Shown here: in pieces, positions 42,390 to 50,157 of the stretch
Layout: each line of letters starts with the position of its first letter
How positions within the stretch are numbered: the first letter of the stretch is position 1
NCBI RefSeq assembly: GCF_018917935.1
Contig: NZ_JAHLPN010000013.1
Span: 33,963 to 97,962 of the forward strand
Reading direction: 5' to 3'
Source: Kineothrix sp. MSJ-39
Lineage (GTDB): Bacteria; Bacillota; Clostridia; Lachnospirales; Lachnospiraceae
Length of the DNA stretch: 64,000 nt
Position numbers and translations under genes: made by a program
The notes under the pieces: generated by a model
Database searches by the model: none
What the model was told of the DNA's origin: nothing
The model's input: only the letters and a program-made list of their open reading frames with translations

Positions 42390-43436
42390 TCAGCCTCTCA
42401 CAATAACCATTGTCATTAAAATTGCAATATAAAATGCCAGAAGGGCGCACAGATTGATCTTCAGGATCTGGATCCCGCCATCCCCAATCTGTGACACTGT
42501 AGCTGCCAGATTTTTCAGTCCCATCAGCCCCAGGCAGGCTCCTCCCAGTTTCATAGCCGCCAGTATACAGAAGATTCTGAAAAGAGGCTTTATCATAAGA
42601 AAAAACAGCATACACATCCCGGCTGTTCCGATCGTATTCCGGATCAGTCCCGCCGATCCCATAAATACCTGCACCATGGACTCGGACAGATCCCCGATCC
42701 CGGGAATACTGCCGATCGCCCGCTGCAGCAATGACTTCTGCACCCCGTCCAGCTTGGACGCGATCAGATTCTGCATCGTACTGACGGAAACCGTGACCGT
42801 CAGACAGAGCTTGATGCCCAGAGAAAGGGTTCGCTCCGCCAGTCTGATCAGTTCCTTCATCCGCCCCCTGTCATCTATCCCATTCATAACAGCCAGATAA
42901 ATACAGCCTTTGCTGCAGGGAAGCAGCAGATTCAGCAAAATATAATCCACTCCCATCAAAAGCAGCAGAAAAAACTGATAATTTACAGTTGCTGCCACAC
43001 TGCCGCCTGCAAGCGACACGGACAGAAAATAGCCCGGAACGAGCACAGACATAAATTCCCGCAGATTTTCCAGATTCTGCTTTGACAGTGAAAGCATTGT
43101 TGTCACATAGCGGAACAGCAGGATCATCATGAGCAGATATATAAAATATGCCGTCATATCCGCCACCTGTTTGTTTTTTACAAAGCCCGCCAGATAATGC
43201 AGCAGCATTGCTACCATTCCAATTCCCAGAATGGCAAGCAGAATCTCCCGAAACGCTGTGATCCCCGGGAAGAAAAGCTGCCCCAGTTCCTGCATAAGCA
43301 GCTTATAAGCCCCTGTAAAATCACCTTTTATGAGCAGCCCGAACAGATCTGAAAAACTGACCGCATCCGTTCCCGCCAGTTTTGCAGTCACACTGTCTAC
43401 TTCGCTGAAATCAAAATACTGTAATAAATCTTCCAT
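42390..43436 (-). CDS. spoIIIAE: Stage III sporulation protein AE
   Basis: This 348-residue polytopic membrane protein has about eight helices, with GYFLSVSLAGGSVAATVNYQFFLLLLMG, SLGIKLCLTVTVSVSTMQNLIASKLDGVQKSLLQRAIGSIPGIGDLSESMVQVFMGSAGLIRNTIG typical of the family. It starts at the ATG that overlaps the spoIIIAD stop (TAATG). Compared with Bacillus SpoIIIAE (about 400 residues with a signal peptide), the N-terminal secretory part is missing here; the first residues MEDLLQYFDF are soluble. Confidence 0.93.
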   Translation of the reverse strand: MEDLLQYFDFSEVDSVTAKLAGTDAVSFSDLFGLLIKGDFTGAYKLLMQELGQLFFPGITAFREILLAILGIGMVAMLLHYLAGFVKNKQVADMTAYFIYLLMMILLFRYVTTMLSLSKQNLENLREFMSVLVPGYFLSVSLAGGSVAATVNYQFFLLLLMGVDYILLNLLLPCSKGCIYLAVMNGIDDRGRMKELIRLAERTLSLGIKLCLTVTVSVSTMQNLIASKLDGVQKSLLQRAIGSIPGIGDLSESMVQVFMGSAGLIRNTIGTAGMCMLFFLMIKPLFRIFCILAAMKLGGACLGLMGLKNLAATVSQIGDGGIQILKINLCALLAFYIAILMTMVIVRG

Positions 43437-43819
43437 TATAAATACCCCTCAAGTACCTGCAGCAAAGAAGCCAGAATGGGGATCCCCAGAAGCAATACCG
43501 CGATTTTCCCGCAGAGTTCGATCTGTCCCGCGATCAGACTGTTTCCGGTATCTCTTGACAGATTCGCCGTAAACTCACACAAATAAGTAATGCCGACCGC
43601 TTTCAACAGAATACGCAGATAAGAAGACGCATTCTCTACATATCTGCCGATCCCCATCAAAAAATCACCTGCCTCCTTACAAAGCTCCAGTAGATACAGG
43701 GCTATCATCAGGGCTGCTGTCAGAGAAAGGAGCTGCCCCCACTCACTTTTCATGGATTTTAAAATCAGTACAAAGACAACCGCCACCATACCAAACAGGA
43801 TCAGCTTCTGAACATCCAT
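43436..43819 (-). CDS. spoIIIAD: Stage III sporulation protein AD
   Basis: A 127-residue membrane protein with four hydrophobic segments and the conserved KAVGITYLCEFTANLSRDTGNSLIAGQIELCGKI near 75-108. It is part of the SpoIIIA channel, of the SpoIIIAC/AD family. It lies between AC and AE, sharing one base with the latter's start. Confidence 0.93.
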   Translation of the reverse strand: MDVQKLILFGMVAVVFVLILKSMKSEWGQLLSLTAALMIALYLLELCKEAGDFLMGIGRYVENASSYLRILLKAVGITYLCEFTANLSRDTGNSLIAGQIELCGKIAVLLLGIPILASLLQVLEGYL

Positions 43820-43839
43820 CTGTGTTTGCAGCCTCCCTC

Positions 43840-44034
43840 CTATAGCTGAAATAATGCTTCCACGGTATCAAACAGCCCACTGATATAAGGTACCAGCCAG
43901 GTCAGGATCAAAATAAGTCCTCCAAGACCTACAAAAAAAGAATATTCTTCTCTTCCGCTGTTTTTTAATATCTGGCTCAAAATCGTAACCAGGATCCCAA
44001 CCGCCGCCATTTTAAATAAAAGAGCTATGCTCAT
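43840..44034 (-). CDS. spoIIIAC: Stage III sporulation protein AC
   Basis: The 64-residue protein has two membrane helices (about 1-20 and 33-53) joined by the basic loop KNSGREEYSFFVG, the hallmark of SpoIIIAC, and ends FDTVEALFQL. The length matches relatives. It lies in order between AB and AD. Confidence 0.92.
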   Translation of the reverse strand: MSIALLFKMAAVGILVTILSQILKNSGREEYSFFVGLGGLILILTWLVPYISGLFDTVEALFQL

Positions 44035-44057
44035 CTTTTCTCTCCCTTACTTTGCCG

Positions 44058-44567
44058 TCAGAACAGCAGAATGCAGATAAATACACCTGCCATGATACCG
44101 ATCGTCTGATACAGCTTACATTTTTCTTCCTTTTGTTTTTCCAGCTTTACGATCTGATCCGATAATTCCTCTTCGTAAAGCCGAAGTACCTGCACCTGTC
44201 CGCCCGGATCCGAAAAGCCTGTCTGTGCCATACAATCCGCAAACTTTTCCCAGTCTTTCTTTTTCAGCCGGTCAGACAGCATAGCTGCATTGCTTTTCCA
44301 CAGCCACGCCGGATCCTCTCCGCAAAAGGTCTCGATCTGCTGTGCCGTCTGTTCCAGAAACGCACCATATTCCCCTTCCATCCGCATACTGCACCTGAAA
44401 AATGCCTCCGCAAGCGGCAGACCGTCATATAAGATCGTATCGGCGATATAGTGGATCATCTGCCTGACCGCAGTCAGTTCCCGCAGCCGCCCTGTATATT
44501 CCAGAACAAGTGAAAATCCGATACCGCCGCTTCCGATCAGTACAAGAAAAAAGCCGATCCATTTCAT
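44058..44567 (-). CDS. spoIIIAB: Stage III sporulation protein AB
   Basis: A 169-residue protein with one N-terminal hydrophobic helix (WIGFFLVLIGSGGIGFSLVLEY, 3-24), a helical middle with YDGLPLAEAFFRCS and YEEELSDQIVKLEKQKEEKCKLYQTIGIMAGVFICILLF, i.e. a second helix at the C terminus. It resembles GspF-like inner-membrane platform proteins. The start overlaps the spoIIIAA stop by 4 bases. Confidence 0.92.
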   Translation of the reverse strand: MKWIGFFLVLIGSGGIGFSLVLEYTGRLRELTAVRQMIHYIADTILYDGLPLAEAFFRCSMRMEGEYGAFLEQTAQQIETFCGEDPAWLWKSNAAMLSDRLKKKDWEKFADCMAQTGFSDPGGQVQVLRLYEEELSDQIVKLEKQKEEKCKLYQTIGIMAGVFICILLF

Positions 44568-45508
44568 AAGAGCCGTTCCCCCTTCTCATTGTATACAAGA
44601 CTCTCTCCCTGCCCTTTTAGGACAATAAATCTTGTAAATTCCTGCATATGCAGAAGCGGCTGTAAAAACGGCTTTTTCTCCAGTTCTGCAAAAGAAGTCC
44701 CATGTACCGTTGCCAGTACCTTCGTTCCGCAATGCATTGCCTTTTGCAGTGTCTGTACATCCCGCTCCGTTGCAATTTCATCCACCGCAAGGATTTGTGG
44801 TGCCATACTGCGCAGCAGCATTTCCATGCCCGCATCTTTCGGGCAGTTATCCAGCACATCTGTCCGCATCCCCACATCGTTCTGTGGCTCTCCCAGGAAA
44901 CAGCCCGCGATCTCGCTTCTTTCGTCTACCACACCGACTGTAAAGCCCGGTATCTTTCTGCCATCCAGCATAAGGCCATCGGAAAGCTGCCGGATCAGAT
45001 CCCTGAGCATGGTTGTCTTTCCCATCCCCGGTCCTGCGATCAGCATTGTGTTACATGGCATATCCTTTTGCATGATAAAAGGCAGGACAGCATCTGCTGC
45101 ACCTTTGATCTCATGGGAGATACGCATATTCAAAAAACGGATATTCCTGATGCTGCGGATACTTTTATTTTCCGACAGAACCTGCCCCGACACGCCGATC
45201 CTATGTCCTCCCGCCACGGTGATAAAGCCCTGTCTGAGTTCTTCCCCGTAGGCATAGGGGGAATACTGGCATAAATGCACAAAGATGCTTTCTACCTGTC
45301 CCACGTTCAAAATCAGACATTCTTCCGGTTTGTCAATATGTGCGGATCCGTCCGCTGCCAGATAATATTCTTTGCTGCCCCTCTTTAGCATAACAGGTTG
45401 TCTGCACCGGATCCGTATTTCAGCAAGGTCTTCATACTCTGCCGCCTGTTCAAAATAGAGCCGCAGCTTCTGCGGGAACATCTGTAATATACTGGTTGTT
45501 TTTTGCAT
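44564..45508 (-). CDS. spoIIIAA: Stage III sporulation protein AA (ATPase)
   Basis: The 314-residue secretion-type ATPase has Walker A AGPGMGKTTMLRD (near 157-169), VGVVDERSEIAG, and Walker B-like ILAVDEIATERDVQTLQKAMHCGTKVLATVHG. Its N-terminal half carries the R-x-R-x-x-x-P-V-M-L motif. It is thought to power the channel between mother cell and forespore. GGAG precedes the ATG. It opens the operon; a sigma-E promoter would be expected in 45509-45600, but I cannot identify one with confidence. Confidence 0.95.
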   Translation of the reverse strand: MQKTTSILQMFPQKLRLYFEQAAEYEDLAEIRIRCRQPVMLKRGSKEYYLAADGSAHIDKPEECLILNVGQVESIFVHLCQYSPYAYGEELRQGFITVAGGHRIGVSGQVLSENKSIRSIRNIRFLNMRISHEIKGAADAVLPFIMQKDMPCNTMLIAGPGMGKTTMLRDLIRQLSDGLMLDGRKIPGFTVGVVDERSEIAGCFLGEPQNDVGMRTDVLDNCPKDAGMEMLLRSMAPQILAVDEIATERDVQTLQKAMHCGTKVLATVHGTSFAELEKKPFLQPLLHMQEFTRFIVLKGQGESLVYNEKGERLL

Positions 45509-45546
45509 GTGATCCTCTCCTTTGTCTTACTCCTTTTCCTACCCAT

Positions 45547-45602
45547 ACTCGAAAATCCTGCCGCTTACGCGTCAGCCGCACTTCGTACGTTCTGATTTTC
45601 TC
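45547..45602. repeat. Dispersed intergenic element, copy 2 (GAAAATC...GATTTTC type)
   Basis: It opens ACTCGAAAATCCTGCC, as at 26925, contains TCAGCCGC and CTTCG at matching places, and closes TGATTTTCTC. The middle differs from copy 1, while complementary arms are kept, as expected for a structured element. It lies just upstream of spoIIIAA. Confidence 0.65.
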
Positions 45603-45631
45603 TTACGTGAATACGTTCGGAGAAAACTTCT

Positions 45632-45682
45632 ATAACCTGCAAAGCAGGTTATTACGCCGTACATTTGCTTCGCAAATATACG
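45632..45682. repeat. Two-hairpin intergenic palindromic element, copy 2
   Basis: Hairpin A ATAACCTGC-AAA-GCAGGTTAT (45632-45652) and hairpin B CGTACATTTGC-TTC-GCAAATATACG (45658-45682). Compared with the copy at 53706, substitutions in the B arms are matched on both sides (GTAC... and ...TATAC), suggesting that pairing is kept. It follows the element at 45547-45602 in the same gap. Confidence 0.75.
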
Positions 45683-45744
45683 ACAATGCTTGGTTTCTTT
45701 CCTCACTACAGCATATTAAGGAGGAGACAAACTTATGACAGAAA

Positions 45745-45778
45745 AAAGGACTTCGTAGTCGTAAACTACGAAGCCCTG
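45745..45778 (-). terminator. Terminator after the 222-residue coiled-coil gene
   Basis: CTTCGTAGT (45751-45759) and ACTACGAAG (45765-45773) form a 9-bp stem; on the minus strand a T-run follows (forward GAAAAAAGG at 45741-45749). The stop of the gene is at 45805. Confidence 0.85.
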
Positions 45779-45804
45779 TTATTTCTCTGATGTTCAATTA
45801 TATT

Positions 45805-46473
45805 TTATTCTGCTTCTTTTTCCTGTGGCTGCTGGGACTGTTTCATCTGGATCTCCTGCAGGACAAACGGATCATCTATATGTAGCATAAGTACTTCGAT
45901 CTGCTCTTTATAATGATCGATCTCTTTGCGGAAGCCTGCTGTCTTTTCACGGAATGCTTCCTGTACCTCTGCAAGCTGCTCATCATACAGATTTTTCATT
46001 TTTTCCAGCTCTGCTTCATGTGCCTCTTTGCTGTCCTTCAGCTCTGCCTCATATTTCTGTGTCAGTTCCTTGAGCTCCTGTGCATGCTGCTCTTCCAGTT
46101 TCTTTTCCGCTTCTTCTTTTTCCGCAGTCAGCTTCTTTGTTTCTTCTTCATGCGCTTTGCTCATATCCGCTTCTTTTTCAGCGAATTCCTTTGCCACTGC
46201 ATCTTTACATTTTGCCTTTTCCTTTGCAATGACATCTGCTACAACAGCATTGGCTTTTCCAAGCTCTTTTTCAATCTCCTCTTCCAGATCTTTCAGAGCT
46301 TTCCTCCATGCCATACCCGGCTCGATATAAACCGCATCTTCTGCCTGCTGCGCACTGGCAGCCGCTTTCATGGCTTCTACAGCCTTAATCGCTTCATCCG
46401 AAGCGGAAACCCCATTTTCCACTTCTTTTACTGTTTCCTTTTCTGTTTCTTCAGTCAGTATTTTGTTGTCCAT
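45805..46473 (-). CDS. Coiled-coil protein carrying one copy of the ~44-residue KMKxLYDEQ repeat
   Basis: A 222-residue, very acidic and Lys/Glu-rich protein without signal peptide or membrane helix. After an N-terminal low-complexity part, residues about 60-200 form a continuous predicted coiled coil. At about 150-190 it has HEAELEKMKNLYDEQLAEVQEAFREK, the same unit that is repeated five times in the next gene upstream (46521-47267). The C terminus is Gln/Glu-rich. I do not recognise a family. The pair is flanked by the spoIIIA operon and pnp and forms its own unit with a terminator. Confidence 0.75.
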   Translation of the reverse strand: MDNKILTEETEKETVKEVENGVSASDEAIKAVEAMKAAASAQQAEDAVYIEPGMAWRKALKDLEEEIEKELGKANAVVADVIAKEKAKCKDAVAKEFAEKEADMSKAHEEETKKLTAEKEEAEKKLEEQHAQELKELTQKYEAELKDSKEAHEAELEKMKNLYDEQLAEVQEAFREKTAGFRKEIDHYKEQIEVLMLHIDDPFVLQEIQMKQSQQPQEKEAE

Positions 46474-46520
46474 CCCAATTCACTCCATTACATTCTATAG
46501 TATTTTTACCCCTGTCAGCT

Positions 46521-47267
46521 TTAGTCGGCAAGAAGACTGCCAAGCTGTGCTTTGAATCTGTCGATCTGCCCCTGCAGCTCTGCATTTTTCTCCCGGAAAG
46601 CTGTCTGTACCTCTAAAAGCTGTTCATCATACAGCTTTTTCATCTTTTCAAGCTCTGCCTCATGAGATTCCATTCCGGTCTTGTAAAGCTGTACCTGCTC
46701 ATTGGCTGATGTAAGTTCATCCTGCAGCTGTTTCAGCTTTTCCTGGAATGTTTCCTGAATCTCCTTCAGCATGCTCTCGTAAATATTTTTCATGCGTTCC
46801 ATTTCAGCTTCATGGTCAGATTCCTTCTTCTCGCGAAAAGCTGCTTGAAGCTCATCAATCTGTTCATTGTACAGATTCTTCATCTTATCGAGCTTTTCAT
46901 CCCGCTCTTTCATTTCTTCTTCAAAAGCTGCGCTCTTTTCCTTATACCGGGATAACTCTGTCTGCAGGGAATTATTTCTGTCCCTGAACGCTGTCTGGAT
47001 CTCATCAATCTGCTCCGCATACAGTTTTTTCATCTTATCAAGCTCCGCCTCATGTGCGGCGCTCAGTTCCTCTGTATTATTATTTTCCTTATATTCCTCC
47101 AGATCCTTTTTCAGGCTGGCGGTTTTGGCGCGGAACGCTGTCTGGATCTCGTCAATCTGCTCTGCATACAGCTTTTTCATTTTGTCGAGTTCTGCCTGAT
47201 GGCTTGCTTTCATCTGTTCTACTTCAGATTTTTCTACACCACCAAATAATTTTACCAAAAATCCCAT
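46521..47267 (-). CDS. Coiled-coil protein with five tandem KMKxLYxEQ repeats
   Basis: The 248-residue protein starts MGFLVKLFGGVEKSEVEQ, a short amphipathic stretch that could touch a membrane, then has five repeats of about 30-50 residues. The core is H-E-A-E-L-[DE]-K-M-K-K-L-Y-x-E-Q-[IL]-x-E-[IV]-Q-T-A-F-R-E-K, at about residues 23, 71, 119, 149 and 199. The whole is a predicted long coiled coil and ends QLGSLLAD. There is no Cys. The family is not known to me. It probably pairs with the downstream single-repeat protein, 47 bases away. A scaffold or polar-organising role is possible; this is inference. Confidence 0.75.
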   Translation of the reverse strand: MGFLVKLFGGVEKSEVEQMKASHQAELDKMKKLYAEQIDEIQTAFRAKTASLKKDLEEYKENNNTEELSAAHEAELDKMKKLYAEQIDEIQTAFRDRNNSLQTELSRYKEKSAAFEEEMKERDEKLDKMKNLYNEQIDELQAAFREKKESDHEAEMERMKNIYESMLKEIQETFQEKLKQLQDELTSANEQVQLYKTGMESHEAELEKMKKLYDEQLLEVQTAFREKNAELQGQIDRFKAQLGSLLAD

Positions 47268-47380
47268 TGGATACGCCTCTTTCTATAGTAGGATTTACCA
47301 AAAAGCTGTCTTTATTTTAGCATGATTGTAGAATATTGTAAATAATAATTCCGGGGTATGATACCTGCACAGCAGAAAAT

Positions 47381-47411
47381 GCCGGACTGCTATACAGCAG
47401 TCCGGCATTTA
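47381..47411 (-). terminator. Strong terminator after pnp
   Basis: GCCGGACTGCT (47381-47391) pairs perfectly with AGCAGTCCGGC (47396-47406); on the minus strand ATTTTCT follows. It lies about 25 bases past the pnp stop and also has an ATTTA tail on the plus side. Confidence 0.88.
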
Positions 47412-47433
47412 TATTGATTTCTTTCTTCAAATC

Positions 47434-49518
47434 TTACTTGCAATCTTTGATAGAGAAGCTGATTCTTCCCATCTTGTCTTTGCCAAGGCAGACAACTGTA
47501 ACAACATCGCCAAGTGTCAGAACATCTTCTACATGATTGATACGTTCTTTTGCAATCTTGGAGATATGAACCATACCTTCCTTACCAGGCGCAAACTCGA
47601 TGAAAGCACCGAATTCTTTGATGCTGACAACAGTACCTGTGTACTTCTTGCCTTCTTCAAAATCAGATGCGATCATTTCGATCATCTTGATCGCATTCTG
47701 CATTGCATCTGCTTCTGTACCGCATACAGAAACTGCACCATCGTCTGTGATATCGATCTTAACGCCTGTACGGGCAATGATCTCATTGATCGTCTTACCG
47801 CGCTGTCCGACAACATCACCGATCTTTTCAGGATTGATCTGGATCTGTACGATCTTTGGTGCATACTGGCCAACTTCTTTACGAGGCTCTGCGATTGCAG
47901 GCTTCATACAAGTATCCATGATGAAAAGTCTTGCTTCTCTTGTACGACGGATCGCTTCTTCTACGATCGGTCTTGTCAGTCCGTGGATCTTGATATCCAT
48001 CTGGATCGCTGTGATACCTTCTGTTGTACCTGTTACCTTGAAATCCATGTCGCCGAAGAAATCTTCCAGACCCTGGATATCTGTCAGAACAATGTAATCA
48101 TCATCTGTATCGCCTGTTACCAGACCACAGGAAATACCTGCTACCATCTTCTTGATCGGAACACCGGCAGCCATCAGTGACATGCAGGATGCACAAGTAG
48201 ATGCCATGGATGTTGATCCGTTTGACTCAAATGTTTCGGATACTGTACGGATCGCATATGGGAATTCTTCCGGTGATGGAAGTACCGGCAGAAGTGCTCT
48301 CTCAGCCAGTGCGCCATGTCCGATCTCACGTCTTCCCGGTCCGCGGCTGACTTTTGTCTCACCTACAGAGTAAGACGGGAAGTTATAATGATGCATATAT
48401 CTCTTGGATGTTACGTTTGGATCCAGTCCATCAACCTTCTGTACTTCAGAAAGCGGTGCTAATGTACATACGTTGCAGATCTGTGTCTGACCACGTGTAA
48501 ACATAGCTGATCCATGTACTCTCGGGATGATATCAACTTCTGCAGACAGTGGACGGATCTGATCGATCGCACGGCCATCCGGACGCTTGTGATCTTTTAA
48601 GATCATCTTGCGGACTGTCTTTTTCTGATACTGATAAACGGCATCCGGCAGAATAGCAAGCCAGTCTTCTTTATCAGCAAATGCTTCTTCAAATTTAGCG
48701 GTTACCTGACGGATATTCTCCTCACGAACCTGTTTCTCATCTGTAAATACAGCTTCTTCCATTTCCTCAGGTGTTACGATCTTCTTCATTTCATCGAACA
48801 TTTCCTGTGGAACTGCACAGCTGACATATTCATGTTTCTTCTTACCAACTTCTGCAACGATCTGGTTAATGAAAGCAATGATCGTCTGGTTGACATCATG
48901 TGCTTTGTAAATAGCTTCCAGTACAGTCGCTTCCGGTACTTCGTTTGCACCGGCTTCGATCATGATAACCTTCTGTGCTGTAGAAGCAACAGTCATCTTC
49001 AGATCGCCTTTGTCCCACTGCTCCTGGCTTGGGTTGATGATCAGCTCGCCGTCGATCATACCAACCTGTGTCATTGCACAAGGGCCGTCAAACGGGATAT
49101 CTGAAATACAGGTTGCGATAGAAGTACCGAGCATGGCAACCAGCTCAGGACGACATGCAGGATCTACGCTCATGACCATGTTGTTCAGTGTAACGTCATT
49201 TCTGTAATCCTTCGGGAACAGAGGACGCATCGGTCTGTCGATCACACGGCTTGTCAGAATTGCATTCTCGCTTGCCTTACCTTCTCTTTTATTAAATCCG
49301 CCTGGGATCTTACCTACTGCATAGAGTTTTTCTTCATACTCAACGCTGCATGGGAAGAAATCAATACCATCTCTCGGTTTCTCACTTGCTGTTGCTGTTG
49401 ATAAAACTGTTGTTTCGCCGTACTGCATAAATGCGCAGCCATTTGCCTGTTTGCCGACCTTACCGATCTCTACACGTAATGTACGTCCGGCAAGTTCCAT
49501 TGTGTAAACTTTTACCAT
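47434..49518 (-). CDS. pnp: Polyribonucleotide nucleotidyltransferase (PNPase)
   Basis: The 694-residue enzyme degrades RNA 3'-5' with phosphate. Two RNase PH domains (YGETTVLSTATASEKPRDGIDFFPCSVEYEEKLYAVGKIPGGF near 25-75; SVGETKVSRGPGRREIGHGALAERALLPVLP near 385-415, and MDFKVTGT), a linking helical domain, a KH domain (IGDVVGQRGKTINEIIARTG) and an S1 domain (YTGTVVSIKEFGAFIEFAPGKEGMVHISKIA). The ATG at 49518 follows AAAGGAG. It follows rpsO as usual, with a large inverted repeat in the leader (49580-49666). Confidence 0.97.
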   Translation of the reverse strand: MVKVYTMELAGRTLRVEIGKVGKQANGCAFMQYGETTVLSTATASEKPRDGIDFFPCSVEYEEKLYAVGKIPGGFNKREGKASENAILTSRVIDRPMRPLFPKDYRNDVTLNNMVMSVDPACRPELVAMLGTSIATCISDIPFDGPCAMTQVGMIDGELIINPSQEQWDKGDLKMTVASTAQKVIMIEAGANEVPEATVLEAIYKAHDVNQTIIAFINQIVAEVGKKKHEYVSCAVPQEMFDEMKKIVTPEEMEEAVFTDEKQVREENIRQVTAKFEEAFADKEDWLAILPDAVYQYQKKTVRKMILKDHKRPDGRAIDQIRPLSAEVDIIPRVHGSAMFTRGQTQICNVCTLAPLSEVQKVDGLDPNVTSKRYMHHYNFPSYSVGETKVSRGPGRREIGHGALAERALLPVLPSPEEFPYAIRTVSETFESNGSTSMASTCASCMSLMAAGVPIKKMVAGISCGLVTGDTDDDYIVLTDIQGLEDFFGDMDFKVTGTTEGITAIQMDIKIHGLTRPIVEEAIRRTREARLFIMDTCMKPAIAEPRKEVGQYAPKIVQIQINPEKIGDVVGQRGKTINEIIARTGVKIDITDDGAVSVCGTEADAMQNAIKMIEMIASDFEEGKKYTGTVVSIKEFGAFIEFAPGKEGMVHISKIAKERINHVEDVLTLGDVVTVVCLGKDKMGRISFSIKDCK

Positions 49519-49579
49519 CTTTCTCTCCTTTTCCGATGGGATCCCCATCTCTTTTCACTGTTTGCTCTGTAAAACCTCC

Positions 49580-49666
49580 GGTAAGAAGATGCCGAAACTA
49601 CTGACCCGGACACAAACAAAATTCCGTTTCTGCCTGCGTCAGTGGTCTCGGAATATCTCTCTTACC
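49580..49666 (-). promoter_or_regulatory. Large imperfect stem-loop in the pnp leader
   Basis: GGTAAGA (49580-49586) pairs with TCTTACC (49660-49666), and CCGA-A-ACTACTGAC pairs in part with GTCAGTGGT-TCGG further in, giving a long hairpin about 60 bases upstream of the pnp start. In E. coli, a long pnp leader stem is cut by RNase III and controls pnp through PNPase itself; a comparable role here is inference. Confidence 0.5.
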
Positions 49667-49699
49667 CGATGTCATGCATTACATACATAACATTATTTG

Positions 49700-49733
49700 A
49701 AAAAGAGGCGGATATGCAACCCGCCTCTTTTTA
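49700..49733 (-). terminator. Terminator after rpsO
   Basis: AAAAAGAGGCGG and CCGCCTCTTTTT arms (about 49700-49711 and 49721-49732) make a strong stem with T-runs on both strands. It lies between the rpsO stop (49748) and the pnp leader, so pnp transcription would come from read-through or its own promoter. Confidence 0.85.
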
Positions 49734-49747
49734 GCAAATCCATTACA

Positions 49748-50014
49748 TTATTTTCTGATACCAAGCTCTTCAATTAATGCACGATATCTTTCGATATCTT
49801 TGCTCTTTAAATAATCAAGAAGACCTCTTCTCTTACCGATCATCTTATACATACCACGTCTGGAATGATGATCCTTTGGATTCTCTTTTAAGTGCTCTGT
49901 AAGCTCTTTGATTCTCTGTGTCAGAACTGCTACCTGAACTTCAGGTGAACCTGTGTCGCCAGGTGTTCTTGCAAATTTCTGCATAATTTCTGTTTTTGTC
50001 TCTTTTGAAATCAT
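49748..50014 (-). CDS. rpsO: Ribosomal protein S15
   Basis: The 88-residue protein starts [32 protein letters not shown] and carries [33 protein letters not shown], the S15 hallmark. It binds 16S rRNA at the h20-h22 junction. The ATG at 50014 follows GGAGGAAATCAAA; an upstream ATG has no better site. The promoter is at 50121-50149, and the leader of about 100 bases may host S15 autoregulation. Confidence 0.97.
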   Translation of the reverse strand: MISKETKTEIMQKFARTPGDTGSPEVQVAVLTQRIKELTEHLKENPKDHHSRRGMYKMIGKRRGLLDYLKSKDIERYRALIEELGIRK

Positions 50015-50120
50015 TTTGATTTCCTCCTTCTTTTTCATACAGCCGCACTAAGATCGGGGAACCGCCTTTTTAAATTAAAACGCGCCCGCGCCTGAGCATG
50101 GCTAAAACTCATACGCTCAT

Positions 50121-50149
50121 ATTTTAGCACAGAAGGATTCCTCTGTAAA
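50121..50149 (-). promoter_or_regulatory. Predicted sigma-A promoter of rpsO
   Basis: Minus-strand TTTACA (50144-50149), 17 bases, TAAAAT (50121-50126), immediately after the stop of the upstream permease gene at 50158. This gives an rpsO leader of about 100 bases. Confidence 0.65.
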
Positions 50150-50157
50150 TACCCTTT

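Noticed and set aside
45509..45804. A small gene in the gap between spoIIIAA and the coiled-coil gene
   Set aside because: A plus-strand ATG with GGAGG upstream at about 45735 opens only a few codons before a stop; the gap is repeats plus a terminator.
46521..47267. CRISPR or DNA tandem repeat at the coiled-coil gene
   Set aside because: The periodicity of about 130-150 bases is explained by the repeated protein unit; the DNA copies vary at codon level and there are no spacers.
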